A stretch of 64,000 bases of DNA, from contig NZ_BMTS01000004.1 of the NCBI RefSeq assembly GCF_014649795.1, positions 62,001 through 126,000 on the forward strand, given 5' to 3'. This DNA comes from Streptomyces melanogenes. GTDB taxonomy: Bacteria; Actinomycetota; Actinomycetes; Streptomycetales; Streptomycetaceae. Position numbers and translations under genes: made by a program. The notes beneath the pieces are model-generated. The model was given only the letters and a program-made list of their open reading frames with translations, made no database searches and was not told the origin of the DNA. This document shows positions 16,720 to 25,791 of this stretch, one piece after another (position 1 is the stretch's first letter; every line of letters begins with the position of its first letter).

Positions 16720-17553
16720 TCAGCCCAGCTGCGAGGCGCCGAACCGCGCCAGCCGGTCCGCGGTCGTACTCCCCGGCGGAGGGGTGAAGAGCACCAGGCG
16801 GTGGTCGCCCTCGGGGGCGAGCAGCACCTGGCAGAGCAGGTCGAACGGGCCGAGCTCGGGGTGGAGCACCCGGACCCGGTCGCGTCGGCGCACGGCGACC
16901 TCGTGCAGCTCCCACAGCGCCGTGAACTCGGGACTGACGCTGTGCAGCCGGGAGATCAGCCGTGCCGACTCCGCGTCGCCGAAGCGGCGCGCCGCGGCCG
17001 CGCGCAGATCCGCCACGTGGAGGTGGCTGTAGTAGCTGTGCTCCTCCTCCGGGTACGGGAGGCGGGCGGAGGGTTCGGTGAACCAGCGCCACACCACGTT
17101 GCGGCCGTGCTCGGTGACCGTGCACACCTCGCCCAGGAGCTCGCGCGCCATGGGGTTCTGGACGAGCACGTCACCGAGGTCGCTCAGCACCACGGCCGGG
17201 GTGTTGGTGAGCTGTTCGAGCAGATGCAGCAGCCCCGGGCTCACCTCGCCGTCGGAGGAGTGCGCGACGGGCGGCCGGTGCCCGGCGAGCAGATACAGAT
17301 GGTCGCGCTCGTCGTCGTTCAGCCGCAGGGCGCGGGCCAGCGCGCTGAGCATCTGGGGCGAGGGCTGCGGCCCCCGGGCCTGTTCCAGCCGGATGTAGTA
17401 GTCGGCGGACATCCCGGCGAGCTGCGCGACCTCCTCGCGCCGCAGTCCGGGCGTGCGGCGGCGCGGCCCGGCGGGCAGTCCGGCGTCCTGCGGGGTGACC
17501 CGGTCACGGCAGCGGCGCAGGAAATCAGCGAGCTGGCGGCGGTCAGTCGTCAT
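16720..17553 (-). CDS. HTH regulator with MmyB-like ligand domain
   Basis: 277 residues. An XRE-type helix-turn-helix at about 5-75 (LADFLRRCRDRV, TPGLRREEVAQLAGMS, YYIRLEQARG) is followed by a MmyB-like PAS-type domain (LLHLLEQLTNTPAVVLSDLGDVL, WRWFTEPSAR). Such regulators typically control an adjacent divergent gene, here the lanthipeptide synthetase at 17706. The N-terminus has several ATGs in a row (17565 to 17553); the last is chosen as best fit to the family. No strong ribosome site. Confidence 0.8.
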   Translation of the reverse strand: MTTDRRQLADFLRRCRDRVTPQDAGLPAGPRRRTPGLRREEVAQLAGMSADYYIRLEQARGPQPSPQMLSALARALRLNDDERDHLYLLAGHRPPVAHSSDGEVSPGLLHLLEQLTNTPAVVLSDLGDVLVQNPMARELLGEVCTVTEHGRNVVWRWFTEPSARLPYPEEEHSYYSHLHVADLRAAAARRFGDAESARLISRLHSVSPEFTALWELHEVAVRRRDRVRVLHPELGPFDLLCQVLLAPEGDHRLVLFTPPPGSTTADRLARFGASQLG

Positions 17554-17705
17554 GATCATCATCATGGCGGAAGCGGGCCGCCGGAACCAGGGACCGGCGG
17601 TACCAGGGTCCGCTGGACCCGCGCTCGACCCGGCGCGAGAGCGTGATGTCCCGGCCCGCAAGGCTGGTGTAAGGCAACCGACAGAGCCGTGGCCACGATG
17701 GGGGC

Positions 17706-20507
17706 ATGGAGTCTGCGAGGGGGATCCGCGAACCGGCCGAGAGGCTGCTCGTGGAGATCGTGGAAGCGGTGCTGGCCCGCACGGGGGTCGGGCCAGTCAC
17801 CGGCGGGCCGTGGCGGCTGCGCGAGGGGGAGTTCTGGTGCCACGTCTCGCCGCCGGGCGAGGCGGGGCGGCTCCAGGGCTGGAAGCTGCACGTCGCCGCG
17901 ACTCCGCTGGCCGCGCCCCTGGTCCTGGCGCGGGCGGCGGAGATCCTGGTGCGCCACGGGTGCCGCTTCAAGTTCGCCGGGACGATCGGCCGGGCCGGCG
18001 ACCTCGTCTCGCACCGCTACGACCGGGGCGGCGGCGGGAAGTTCCTCACGGTCTACCCCGAGCTGGACGACGCCCGGCTGCGGGAGCTGGCCGCCGAGCT
18101 GCACCGCGCGACCCTGGGCCTGCCCGGCCCCGGCATCCTCTCCGACCGGCCGTGCTTCCCCGGCAGCCTGGTCCACTACCGGTACGGGGTGTTCGGCGGG
18201 GTGCCCGCGCTCGGCGACGACGGCATCCGCGGCGCGATGCTGGTCGCACCCGACGGTCGGCTGGTCCCCGACCGGCGCCGGGCCTGGTTCGCGCCGCCCG
18301 AGTGGGCCCCGCGCGACCCGTTCGCCCAGGGCGGGTCCGCCGTGGTGGCGGGCCGGGCCGCCCCGGCCGAGGTGCTGCTCGACGGGCGCTTCCTGGTACG
18401 GGGAGTGATCCGGCATGCCTTCGGGGGCGGTGTCTTCCGGGGCGTCGACGAGTCCACCGGCACGCCCGTGATCATCAAGCAGGCGCGCCCGCACACCGCC
18501 GCCACCCTGACCGGCCGGGACGCGCGGGACCTGCGGCGCCACGAGGCGGCGATGCTGGAGGAGTTCGCCGGGAGCGGCTTCACCCCGGCGCCGGTCGCGC
18601 TCTTCGAGCAGCAGGGGGACCTGTTCCTGGTCCAGGAGGCCGTCGACGGGGTGACGCTCCGCCAATGGGTCTTGGACAGAATGAGGTTCGGTGAAGACGA
18701 GCGGTGGGGCATACCCGCCCTCGCCGCCCTGCGCCGGGCGCGCTCCCTGGCCTGTCTGATGCGGCTCGTCCACGACGAGGGATGGGTCCTGCGGGACTTC
18801 AACCCCAACAACGTCATGGTCACCGAGGACGGCGAAGTGTGTCTGATCGACCTGGAGATGCTGGCGCGGCCGGGCGAACCCGCCGTCCGCATCCACACCC
18901 CCGGATACGCGGCGGCGGAACAGGTGAACGCGCCGCGCTACGGCCCCGCGCCCGGCCCGGCCGCCGATCTCTACAGCCTCGGCGCGACTTTCTTCCACCT
19001 CGTCACCGGCGTCGACCCGCTGCTCGCCGCCGACGACCCCGGCATCCGCGGCAACGTCGGCCGGCTCGCCTCCTGGCTCGGCCCGCTCGCCCACGGCAAT
19101 GAGGCCGCCCGCCTGCTCGCCCCGCTGATCGTGGCCCTGCTCGACGACGACCCGGCCCGGCGCCCCGGCCTGGACGAGGTGCTCGACCGGCTGGCGGAGA
19201 CCGCCCGCGCCACCGCCGAGCCCAGTGCCGCCGCCACGGCGGCGGGGGCGATCGGCCTCGCCGTCACCGAGGCCGATCCCGCCCCGTCGGCCGGAACCCG
19301 CGGTCTGGCCGAGCCCGAGCTCAAGGAACTGGTGGCCGACGGGGTCGACCACCTCCTGGCCACCGCCGACCTCCAGGCGCCGGACCGGCTCTGGCCGTCG
19401 GGGCCGGTGGGCGGCGCCACCGACGCGTTCAACGTCCAGCACGGAGCGGCGGGCGTCCTCGGAGTGCTGGTGCGCGCGTACGAGGCGGGTGAGCACCCGG
19501 CGGTGCTGGACGCCGTGCGGGACACCGCCACCTGGATCGCCGACCGCGTCGGGCGCGAGCCCCGCACCCTGCCAGGCCTGCACTACGGGCGCTCCGGCAC
19601 CGCCTGGGCGCTGCTGGACGCGGCCCAACTCCTGGGCGACGAGCGGCTGCTGGGACATGCCATGGAGCTGGCGGCCCGCGTCCCGGTCCGCTGGGCCGCC
19701 CCCGACGTCTGCCACGGCGTTGCCGGTGCCGGGCTGACCCAGCTGCGGTTCTGGGAGGCCACGGGGGAGCGCCGCTTCCTCGACCGGGCCGAGGAGGCGG
19801 GCGCCGAACTCGCCGCCATGGCCCGGCGGCGCGACGGGCGGCTGCTGTGGCCGGTGCCGCGCGCGATCCTGTCCACCCCCACCGACGTCGTCCACTACGG
19901 CTTCGCCCACGGGGTCGCGGGCATCGGCGCGTTCCTGCTCGCCCTCGCCCGTACCACCGGCGACACCGCGCCCGCCGACCTGGCCGTCGAGGGTGCCCGG
20001 ACGCTGCTCGCCGTCGCCGAGGTGGCGGACGGGGCCGCGTACTGGCGCTCCGGCGAGCAGGGCGGCCCGCGCAAGACGCACTGGTGCAGCGGCTCGTCGG
20101 GGGTCGGCACGTTCCTGCTGCGGGTCTGGCAGGAGACCGGGGAGGACGCCTTCCTGACGGCTGCGCGCCGGGCGGCCGTGGCCGTGCGCCGCTCCCGCCG
20201 GCACATCGGCACCTCCCAGTGCCACGGCCTCGCCGGGGACGGCGAGTTCCTGCTCGACCTGGCGGACGCCTGCGCGGCCCCGGCGTACCGGGGCTGGGCG
20301 GCGGAACTCGCGGCGGGCCTGTACGCCCGCAACGTCGTGCGCGACGGCCGCACCCTGGTCCCCGACGACACCGGCGCCCAGGTGTGGGCCGACTACGGCA
20401 CGGGCCTGTCCGGAGTGATCGCCTTCCTGCTGAGGTCCGCCTGCGGGGGCCCGCGCCTCTGGCTCCCGCGCTCGCTCACCGAACCTGACACCGTGCAGAG
20501 GGGGTGA
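17706..20507 (+). CDS. Class IV lanthipeptide synthetase (LanL type)
   Basis: 933-residue three-domain enzyme that dehydrates Ser/Thr in a precursor peptide and closes thioether rings. The N-terminal lyase region spans about 1-230. The kinase region spans about 230-500, with ATP-binding Lys in VIIKQARPH near 257, catalytic loop LRDFNPNNVMV near 362 and metal motif LIDLEM. The C-terminal LanC-like cyclase is about 530-930. The cyclase retains the full zinc triad (Cys794 in HWCSGSSG, Cys839-His840 in SQCHGLAG), which separates class IV LanL from zinc-less class III LanKC. The stop is followed within five bases by a tiny precursor gene. The start lacks a ribosome site; CACGAT lies six bases before the ATG, so the message may be leaderless. 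Confidence 0.9.
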   Translation: MESARGIREPAERLLVEIVEAVLARTGVGPVTGGPWRLREGEFWCHVSPPGEAGRLQGWKLHVAATPLAAPLVLARAAEILVRHGCRFKFAGTIGRAGDLVSHRYDRGGGGKFLTVYPELDDARLRELAAELHRATLGLPGPGILSDRPCFPGSLVHYRYGVFGGVPALGDDGIRGAMLVAPDGRLVPDRRRAWFAPPEWAPRDPFAQGGSAVVAGRAAPAEVLLDGRFLVRGVIRHAFGGGVFRGVDESTGTPVIIKQARPHTAATLTGRDARDLRRHEAAMLEEFAGSGFTPAPVALFEQQGDLFLVQEAVDGVTLRQWVLDRMRFGEDERWGIPALAALRRARSLACLMRLVHDEGWVLRDFNPNNVMVTEDGEVCLIDLEMLARPGEPAVRIHTPGYAAAEQVNAPRYGPAPGPAADLYSLGATFFHLVTGVDPLLAADDPGIRGNVGRLASWLGPLAHGNEAARLLAPLIVALLDDDPARRPGLDEVLDRLAETARATAEPSAAATAAGAIGLAVTEADPAPSAGTRGLAEPELKELVADGVDHLLATADLQAPDRLWPSGPVGGATDAFNVQHGAAGVLGVLVRAYEAGEHPAVLDAVRDTATWIADRVGREPRTLPGLHYGRSGTAWALLDAAQLLGDERLLGHAMELAARVPVRWAAPDVCHGVAGAGLTQLRFWEATGERRFLDRAEEAGAELAAMARRRDGRLLWPVPRAILSTPTDVVHYGFAHGVAGIGAFLLALARTTGDTAPADLAVEGARTLLAVAEVADGAAYWRSGEQGGPRKTHWCSGSSGVGTFLLRVWQETGEDAFLTAARRAAVAVRRSRRHIGTSQCHGLAGDGEFLLDLADACAAPAYRGWAAELAAGLYARNVVRDGRTLVPDDTGAQVWADYGTGLSGVIAFLLRSACGGPRLWLPRSLTEPDTVQRG

Positions 20508-20512
20508 ACACC

Positions 20513-20620
20513 GTGAGGGAATCCGATGTGACCGCTCTCCAGATGCTCGAAGAGGAGGAGGCTCCCGACTCCGAGTCCTGGCCGCCGCCCACCGCCGGCT
20601 CCTGCTGCAGCACGTTCTGA
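20513..20620 (+). CDS. Lanthipeptide precursor peptide (LanA)
   Basis: 35 codons from GTG at 20513, eight bases after AGAGGGGG. An earlier GTG at 20504 would overlap the synthetase stop, and a later GTG is at 20528. The acidic leader contains TALQMLEEEE, the amphipathic LQxL-type helix that class III/IV synthetases recognise. It is followed by APDSE and a core SWPPPTAGSCCSTF at the extreme C-terminus. Two adjacent Cys with Ser/Thr on both sides are the only ring-forming residues. I do not recognise this core from known lanthipeptides. A perfect 15-bp hairpin follows 12 bases after the stop. Assignment rests on position, leader motif and core composition. Confidence 0.8.
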   Translation: MRESDVTALQMLEEEEAPDSESWPPPTAGSCCSTF

Positions 20621-20631
20621 CCGCCCTCCCC

Positions 20632-20672
20632 GGTCACCGTCGCCACCGCCTCCCCGCGTGGCGACGGTGACC
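20632..20672 (+). terminator. Terminator of the lanthipeptide operon
   Basis: Perfect 15-base arms GGTCACCGTCGCCAC (20632-20646) and GTGGCGACGGTGACC (20658-20672) with an 11-base loop. It lies between two convergent operons and could stop transcription from both sides. Confidence 0.8.
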
Positions 20673-20692
20673 TCGATGCTTCAACCAGCGGG

Positions 20693-21385
20693 TCAGGGGG
20701 CTCTGTTGGGCCCGTACCGCAGATATGTGAGCACCGCCGTGACCCTTCGGTGCAGCTGGGACTCCTCGACCAGGCCGAGTTTGGAGAAGGTCGAGTTGAC
20801 GTGCTTCTCGATGGTCGACTCGGAGAGCGAGAGCGACTCGGCGATGTTCCGGTTGTTCTTGCCCTGGGCCATCTGCCGCAGCACGTCCAGCTCCCGGCGG
20901 GTCAGCTGGGCCAGCGGCGCGTCGACGGTCCGGATGTGGCTGCCGACCAGCACCTCCACGATGCGCGGATCGATCACCGACCGCCCGGCCGCCACCTCGC
21001 GCAGCGCGCGCAGCAGCTCCTCCAGCTCCCCGATGCGCTCCTTGAGCAGATAGGCCAGGCCGTTGGTGCCCTGCTGGAACAGGTCGAAGGCGTACTGCTC
21101 GTTGGCGTGCTGGGACAGCACCACCACGCCGATGCCCGGATGCGACGCCCGGATGGTGTGCGCGGCGGTGATGCCCTCGGTGTGGTGGTTCGGCGGCATC
21201 CTGATGTCCGCGATCACCGCGTCCGGGCGGAACCGCTCGACCGCGTCCAGGAGCTCCTCCGCCGTGCCCACCGCCGCGATCACGTCGACCTCGCCGGTGT
21301 CCTCCAGGAGCCGTCGCGTTCCCTCCCGTACGAGATAGTGGTCCTCCGCGATCACGATGCGCATCCGGGCAGGGGCGTCAGGCAT
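20693..21385 (-). CDS. NarL/LuxR-family response regulator
   Basis: 230 residues. Receiver domain at 1-125 with acidic pocket (VIAEDHY), phosphoacceptor Asp in AVIADIRMPP and Lys in YLLKERIGE. LuxR-type HTH at the C-terminus (LTRRELDVLRQMAQGKNNR, STIEKHV). The ATG at 21385 overlaps the end of the kinase gene by eight bases, so the pair is co-translated. It is convergent with the lanthipeptide operon, which it may or may not control. Confidence 0.9.
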   Translation of the reverse strand: MPDAPARMRIVIAEDHYLVREGTRRLLEDTGEVDVIAAVGTAEELLDAVERFRPDAVIADIRMPPNHHTEGITAAHTIRASHPGIGVVVLSQHANEQYAFDLFQQGTNGLAYLLKERIGELEELLRALREVAAGRSVIDPRIVEVLVGSHIRTVDAPLAQLTRRELDVLRQMAQGKNNRNIAESLSLSESTIEKHVNSTFSKLGLVEESQLHRRVTAVLTYLRYGPNRAP

Positions 21386-23423
21386 GGGCCGTCTCTCTTG
21401 AGCGTTCGGTGAGCTGGGCACGGAGTGTGGTGCCGCCGCCGGGCCGGCCGGCGATGGACAGCCGGCCGCCGACCGCCTCGATCCGGTCGCGCATCCCGGT
21501 GAGCCCCGACCCGAGCCGGGAGGCCGCGGGCAGGCCCACGCCGTCGTCGCTGACGTCGAGGAGGAGCGAGCCGTCGGCGCGGCCGATCCGGATGGTCACG
21601 CCGTCGGCCCGGGCGTGTTTGAGCACATTGGTCAGCGCCTCGGAGACCAGGAAGAACGCCGCCTCCTCGATCTCCGGCGCGAACCGTGCCGAGGACACCG
21701 AGGGGTCGACCTCGACGACGACGGGCAGCGGCAGCCGGCGGGCCTTGGACAGCACGGCGGCCGCGAGGCCCTGGTCGGTGAGGACGGGCGGGTGGATGCC
21801 GTGGGCGACCTCGCGCAGCTCGTCGATGACCCGGCAGGCGTCGTCCTGGAGCTCGGTGAGCGTGGTGTGCACGGTGTCGCCGTTGCGGCACAGCTGGTTG
21901 CGGGCGAGCGCCAGCTTGGCGACCAGGGCGACCAGCTCTTGCTGGATCCCGTCGTGCAACTGCCGCTCGATGCGCCGCCGTTCGGTGTCCTGGGCCTGCA
22001 CGATCCGGGTGCGCGAGGCGTTGAGCTCGCACGCCTGGCGCTGCACCTCGTCGACCCGGGTGGACAGCTCGGCGGTCAACTGCGCGTTGTGGACGGCGAG
22101 CGCGGCCTGCCGGGCCAGCGTCTCGATCACGTCCTGGTCCTCGGGGGTGAACCGGCCCTCCTCCTTGGGCCCGTACTCGATCGAACCGAGCACCTCCTCC
22201 CCGTACCGCAACCGCACCTCGCCCCACGGGCTCTGCCCGGTCTCCGCCTCCGCCCCGGCCGAACCGAACCCGAACGGCACCCGCCCCGGCCCGAGCCGCA
22301 CGCGCACCCAGCGCAGATCGAGCCCCTCGCGCAGGGTGACCGCCAGCTGCGGGCCGAGCCGTTTGAGGTCGTAGGCGTGCTCCAGGGTGGTGCCGCACTG
22401 CACCAGGAGCTCGAAGTTGGTCGGCCGGGCCCCGAACACGCGCCGTGCGGCGAGCCGGTTGAGCTGGCGGTGCACCGGCTGGAACAGCATGGTCGCGGTC
22501 ACCGCCACCAGGACCGCCAGGCCGATCGGCAGGTACTGGCCCGCGGTCAGCCCGAGCGCCGTGGTCATGCCCAGGTACCAGGCGCCGATGATGGTCCACA
22601 GCACGCCGTAGACCAGCGAGCGCCGGATCGCGAAGTCCATGCCGGGCAGCCGGTGGCGGAACGCGGCGTACACCAGACCGGCCGAGATGGTGATGTACGG
22701 CAGCGCCCCCAGGGCGGAGCCGATGAAGTAGTTGAGGCCCTTGCCGGCCAGCCAGAGCCGGAACAGCCGGGCCGAGCCGCGCCCGGCGAACACCACGAAG
22801 GCGACCAGGGCGATCATCCACAGCCGGTCCGTCCGCGCCGCGGGCCCGGCCCGCCGCTCGCGCGTGTCCAGGAGCGAGCGGACCAGGAGCAGCCCGGCGC
22901 CGAGCCCCGGCGCCCACGACTCCGGCACCACGAGCAGCCACGGCCGGGTCCCCTCCGAGAGGGGCAGCGCCATCAGCAGGACGGGATAGGGCACAAGGAG
23001 CCACAGGGACCGCAGCACCACCCGTTCGTAGCCGCGGCGCACGAGCCCGTCGGGCAGCAGCGCGACCAGTCGGCAGAGCGTGATCGCGGCGAGCACGTCG
23101 AAGGTCCGGGCGACGCCGAGGAACGCCCAGGCGCGGGGCGTGTCGGCGTGCCATCCGGTGGCCGGGGGCTTGCCCATGGAGAGCCGGACGGCCATGCCGA
23201 TCGCGCCGAACGACCCGGCCGCGAGCAGCCGCCGGGCGACCGGATGCCGCGGGCTGTGCCAGGACAGCGAGAGCCCGGCCACATAGCAGGGCAGGATGCA
23301 GGCCATGGTCCACGGAAGCGTCTGGGCCGCGGAGATCCCCACCCCTGTCGGTACCCCGTAGAGCAATGCCACCCCGCCGCCGATCGCGAGAACGCGCCTC
23401 GGCCGTCCCTCAGGCTCCGCCAT
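21378..23423 (-). CDS. Membrane sensor histidine kinase (HisKA_3 type)
   Basis: 681 residues. The N-terminal half has about eight to ten hydrophobic segments up to residue 310, followed by a GAF-like region (about 345-455). The phosphoacceptor segment RRRIERQLHDGIQQ is near 495, and a C-terminal HATPase has the N box VSEALTNVLKHARA and G boxes DDGVGLP and GSGLTGMRDR. This is the NarX/DesK-like class that pairs with NarL regulators, here the gene directly downstream. Signal unknown; the multi-pass sensor suggests a membrane-borne cue. Confidence 0.9.
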   Translation of the reverse strand: MAEPEGRPRRVLAIGGGVALLYGVPTGVGISAAQTLPWTMACILPCYVAGLSLSWHSPRHPVARRLLAAGSFGAIGMAVRLSMGKPPATGWHADTPRAWAFLGVARTFDVLAAITLCRLVALLPDGLVRRGYERVVLRSLWLLVPYPVLLMALPLSEGTRPWLLVVPESWAPGLGAGLLLVRSLLDTRERRAGPAARTDRLWMIALVAFVVFAGRGSARLFRLWLAGKGLNYFIGSALGALPYITISAGLVYAAFRHRLPGMDFAIRRSLVYGVLWTIIGAWYLGMTTALGLTAGQYLPIGLAVLVAVTATMLFQPVHRQLNRLAARRVFGARPTNFELLVQCGTTLEHAYDLKRLGPQLAVTLREGLDLRWVRVRLGPGRVPFGFGSAGAEAETGQSPWGEVRLRYGEEVLGSIEYGPKEEGRFTPEDQDVIETLARQAALAVHNAQLTAELSTRVDEVQRQACELNASRTRIVQAQDTERRRIERQLHDGIQQELVALVAKLALARNQLCRNGDTVHTTLTELQDDACRVIDELREVAHGIHPPVLTDQGLAAAVLSKARRLPLPVVVEVDPSVSSARFAPEIEEAAFFLVSEALTNVLKHARADGVTIRIGRADGSLLLDVSDDGVGLPAASRLGSGLTGMRDRIEAVGGRLSIAGRPGGGTTLRAQLTERSRETAHA

Positions 23424-23682
23424 TCCACCATTTTCCCGGCCCGCGCGAGCGCTGTACAGAAAGCCTCCCTCACCGCCCGTATGGCGGACAGCCTCCATAC
23501 GGCGGCGAGGCGGTCCGGATTCCGCGACGGGGCGCGCGTGCGCACACTGAAGCGGTGGAGTCCGGCGGCGCGGGAGGCGGACACTCCCCTCTCACCGCGT
23601 CTGACCAGCGCGGCCCGGCGGACCCAGCCGTGAGCGTACGAACGGATCAGACCCGTCCGACGGGACGGGCAAGGGGGGAACG

Positions 23683-25791
23683 ATGAGTACGGCTCAACTG
23701 GTAGACCACAAGCGGGAGTACAGCGGAGCGGCGGGCGAGCCGGCCCGCTCCGGCCATCTGCCGGGTCCGGACGGCGCGGCGGGCGGGGAGCCGCGCACCG
23801 GAGTCCTGGACGCCGCCGAGGGGCGGCGGCTAACGATGGCGCACCAGCTGCTGGGGGAGCCCGCGCGGGCGCTGGAGGTCCACCGGCGCACCGAACTCAC
23901 CGGCGCCGCGACCCAGGACGAGATCGGGGCGCTGGCGTGGGCCGCCGCCGCGTACTGCGCGCACGGTGAACTGCGCCGGGCGCAGGCGTCGGTGCGCCGC
24001 GCGCTTGCGGCGCTCACCCACTGCGGCGACTCGGGCGCGCAGGCGGTCACCCACGCGGTGGCCGCGGTGGTGGCGGCCTGCGACGGACGGGGGGCGGTGG
24101 CCGAGCACCACCGGGAGCTTGCGGGGGAGACGGCGTGCGGATCGGGGGATCCCGCGCTCGTCCTGCTGGTGCGCACCTGCGCCGCGCAGGAGCGCATCGA
24201 GCAGGGCGAGGCCCGCCGCGTCCTCGCCGGGCTCGACACGGCGCTCTCCGCGCTCGGCCCGGACGACGAGCGGACCGAGCCGCCGGAGCTCCTGCTGGCC
24301 GCCGGGTGTCTGCGCGGCTGCGCCCACCTGGCGCTCGGCGAACTCGACTACGCCGCCGCCGAGTTCGGCCGGGCGCTGGCGGGCTACCAGCGCCTCGGCG
24401 AGACCACCGGGCACGCGGCGCTCGGCGCCCGGGCGCTGCTCGGGCTCGGCGACGTCCACCGCGAGCGCGGGGCGCTCGGCCCCGCGCGGGCCGCCTACCA
24501 GGAGGCGGTGGTGCGCAGCGAGCAGTGCGGCGACCGGCAGGTCCTCGCGGCGGCGCTCACCGGGCTCGCCCTGGCGCGCGGCGCCGAGGAGCCGCGTGCC
24601 GCGGCCCTGCTGGCCCGGCGCGCGGTCGGCCAGTGCGCGGGCCGGACCCGGATCCGGGCGCTGATCGCGGCGGGCTGGGTGGCGCTCGCCGACGAACGGC
24701 CGGAAATCGCGGCCGAGGCGGCCCGCCAGGCGGCGGGCGAACCCGGCGCCCAGGCCTGCCGCCCGGTCTTCGCCGAGCTCCTGGAGCTGGAGGCGATGTG
24801 CACCCGCGAACCCCGTGTACGGGACCGGCTCCTCGAAGACGCCCAGGCGATGTGGACCGCCGCGCGCCGGCCCGTGGCGGTGGCGCGGGTGGCCGCCGCC
24901 CGCGCCCTGCTGTCCGGAGCGGGCGGCCCGGAACTGCGCGAAGCGGTCGCCAGACTGCGGCAGTCGGGCGTGCGCGAACGCGCGGCGGACGCGGCCGGGC
25001 TGCTCAACCGGGCGACCGCGCCGCTGCGGCCCTCGGCGGCCGTACGGGTCCTGGGCGGCTTCCAGGTCCTGCGCGACGGCGTCCCGGTGGGACCCGAGGA
25101 GTGGCAGTCCAAGAAGGCCCGCGACCTGCTCAAACTCCTGGTCGCCCGGCGCGGGTTGCCCACTCCGCGGGAGGTCGTGGTGGAGGCGCTGTGGCCCGAG
25201 GAGGACCCGGCCCGGTGCGCCAACCGGCTCTCGGTGGCGCTGTCGATCCTGCGCCTGGTGCTCGACCCGGAACGCCGCCTCGCGCAGGACCACTTCATCG
25301 CCGCGGACAAGCACGTCATCGGTATCGCCCGGCTCCGCGTCGACGTCCGGGACTTCCTGGCCGCCGCCCGCCACGCCCTGGCGCTCGCCGACCGCTCCGG
25401 CGGCCACGCCTATGCGGCGCTGGTCGACGCCGAACGGCTCTACCGGGGCGACGTGCTGGAGGACGAGCCGTACGCGGAGTGGGCGGTCGCCCTGCGCGAG
25501 GAGGCCCAGGCGGTCCACGCGGAGCTGCTGGCCCGGCTCGCCACGGCGGCGGCCGAGCGGGGGGACCACCACGCCGAGGTCCACTTCCGGCTGCGCCTGC
25601 TCGAGCGCGACCCGTACGACGAGGAGACCCATCTCGCCCTGATCGCCCTGCTCGCGTCGGCGGGCCGGCACGGCGAGGCCCGGCGCCGCCATGTGCTCTA
25701 CGTCGAGCGGATGCTGGAGATCGACGTGGAGCCCTCCCCGTTCCCCCGCCCGGGCCGGCGCGCCCCGGCTCAGCGCGGGCGGGACCGATAG
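23683..25791 (+). CDS. SARP-like transcriptional regulator with N-terminal TPR region
   Basis: 702 residues. Residues about 45-440 are Ala-rich helical TPR repeats. A winged-helix DNA-binding segment follows (VRVLGGFQVLRDGVPV, WQSKKARDLLKLLV, LWPEEDPARCANRLSVALS), then a bacterial transcriptional activation domain (VDVRDFLAAARHAL to RRHVLYVERMLEI). In classical SARPs the DNA-binding and BTAD domains are N-terminal; here they are at the C-terminus behind the TPRs. No NTPase motif is present, unlike large SARP-LALs. The ATG follows AAGGGGGGA. Likely an activator of a biosynthetic or developmental locus; target unknown. Confidence 0.8.
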   Translation: MSTAQLVDHKREYSGAAGEPARSGHLPGPDGAAGGEPRTGVLDAAEGRRLTMAHQLLGEPARALEVHRRTELTGAATQDEIGALAWAAAAYCAHGELRRAQASVRRALAALTHCGDSGAQAVTHAVAAVVAACDGRGAVAEHHRELAGETACGSGDPALVLLVRTCAAQERIEQGEARRVLAGLDTALSALGPDDERTEPPELLLAAGCLRGCAHLALGELDYAAAEFGRALAGYQRLGETTGHAALGARALLGLGDVHRERGALGPARAAYQEAVVRSEQCGDRQVLAAALTGLALARGAEEPRAAALLARRAVGQCAGRTRIRALIAAGWVALADERPEIAAEAARQAAGEPGAQACRPVFAELLELEAMCTREPRVRDRLLEDAQAMWTAARRPVAVARVAAARALLSGAGGPELREAVARLRQSGVRERAADAAGLLNRATAPLRPSAAVRVLGGFQVLRDGVPVGPEEWQSKKARDLLKLLVARRGLPTPREVVVEALWPEEDPARCANRLSVALSILRLVLDPERRLAQDHFIAADKHVIGIARLRVDVRDFLAAARHALALADRSGGHAYAALVDAERLYRGDVLEDEPYAEWAVALREEAQAVHAELLARLATAAAERGDHHAEVHFRLRLLERDPYDEETHLALIALLASAGRHGEARRRHVLYVERMLEIDVEPSPFPRPGRRAPAQRGRDR

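Noticed and set aside
17706..20507. Class III (LanKC) assignment for the lanthipeptide synthetase
   Set aside because: The cyclase retains the zinc-binding Cys, Cys-His set, which class III enzymes lack.
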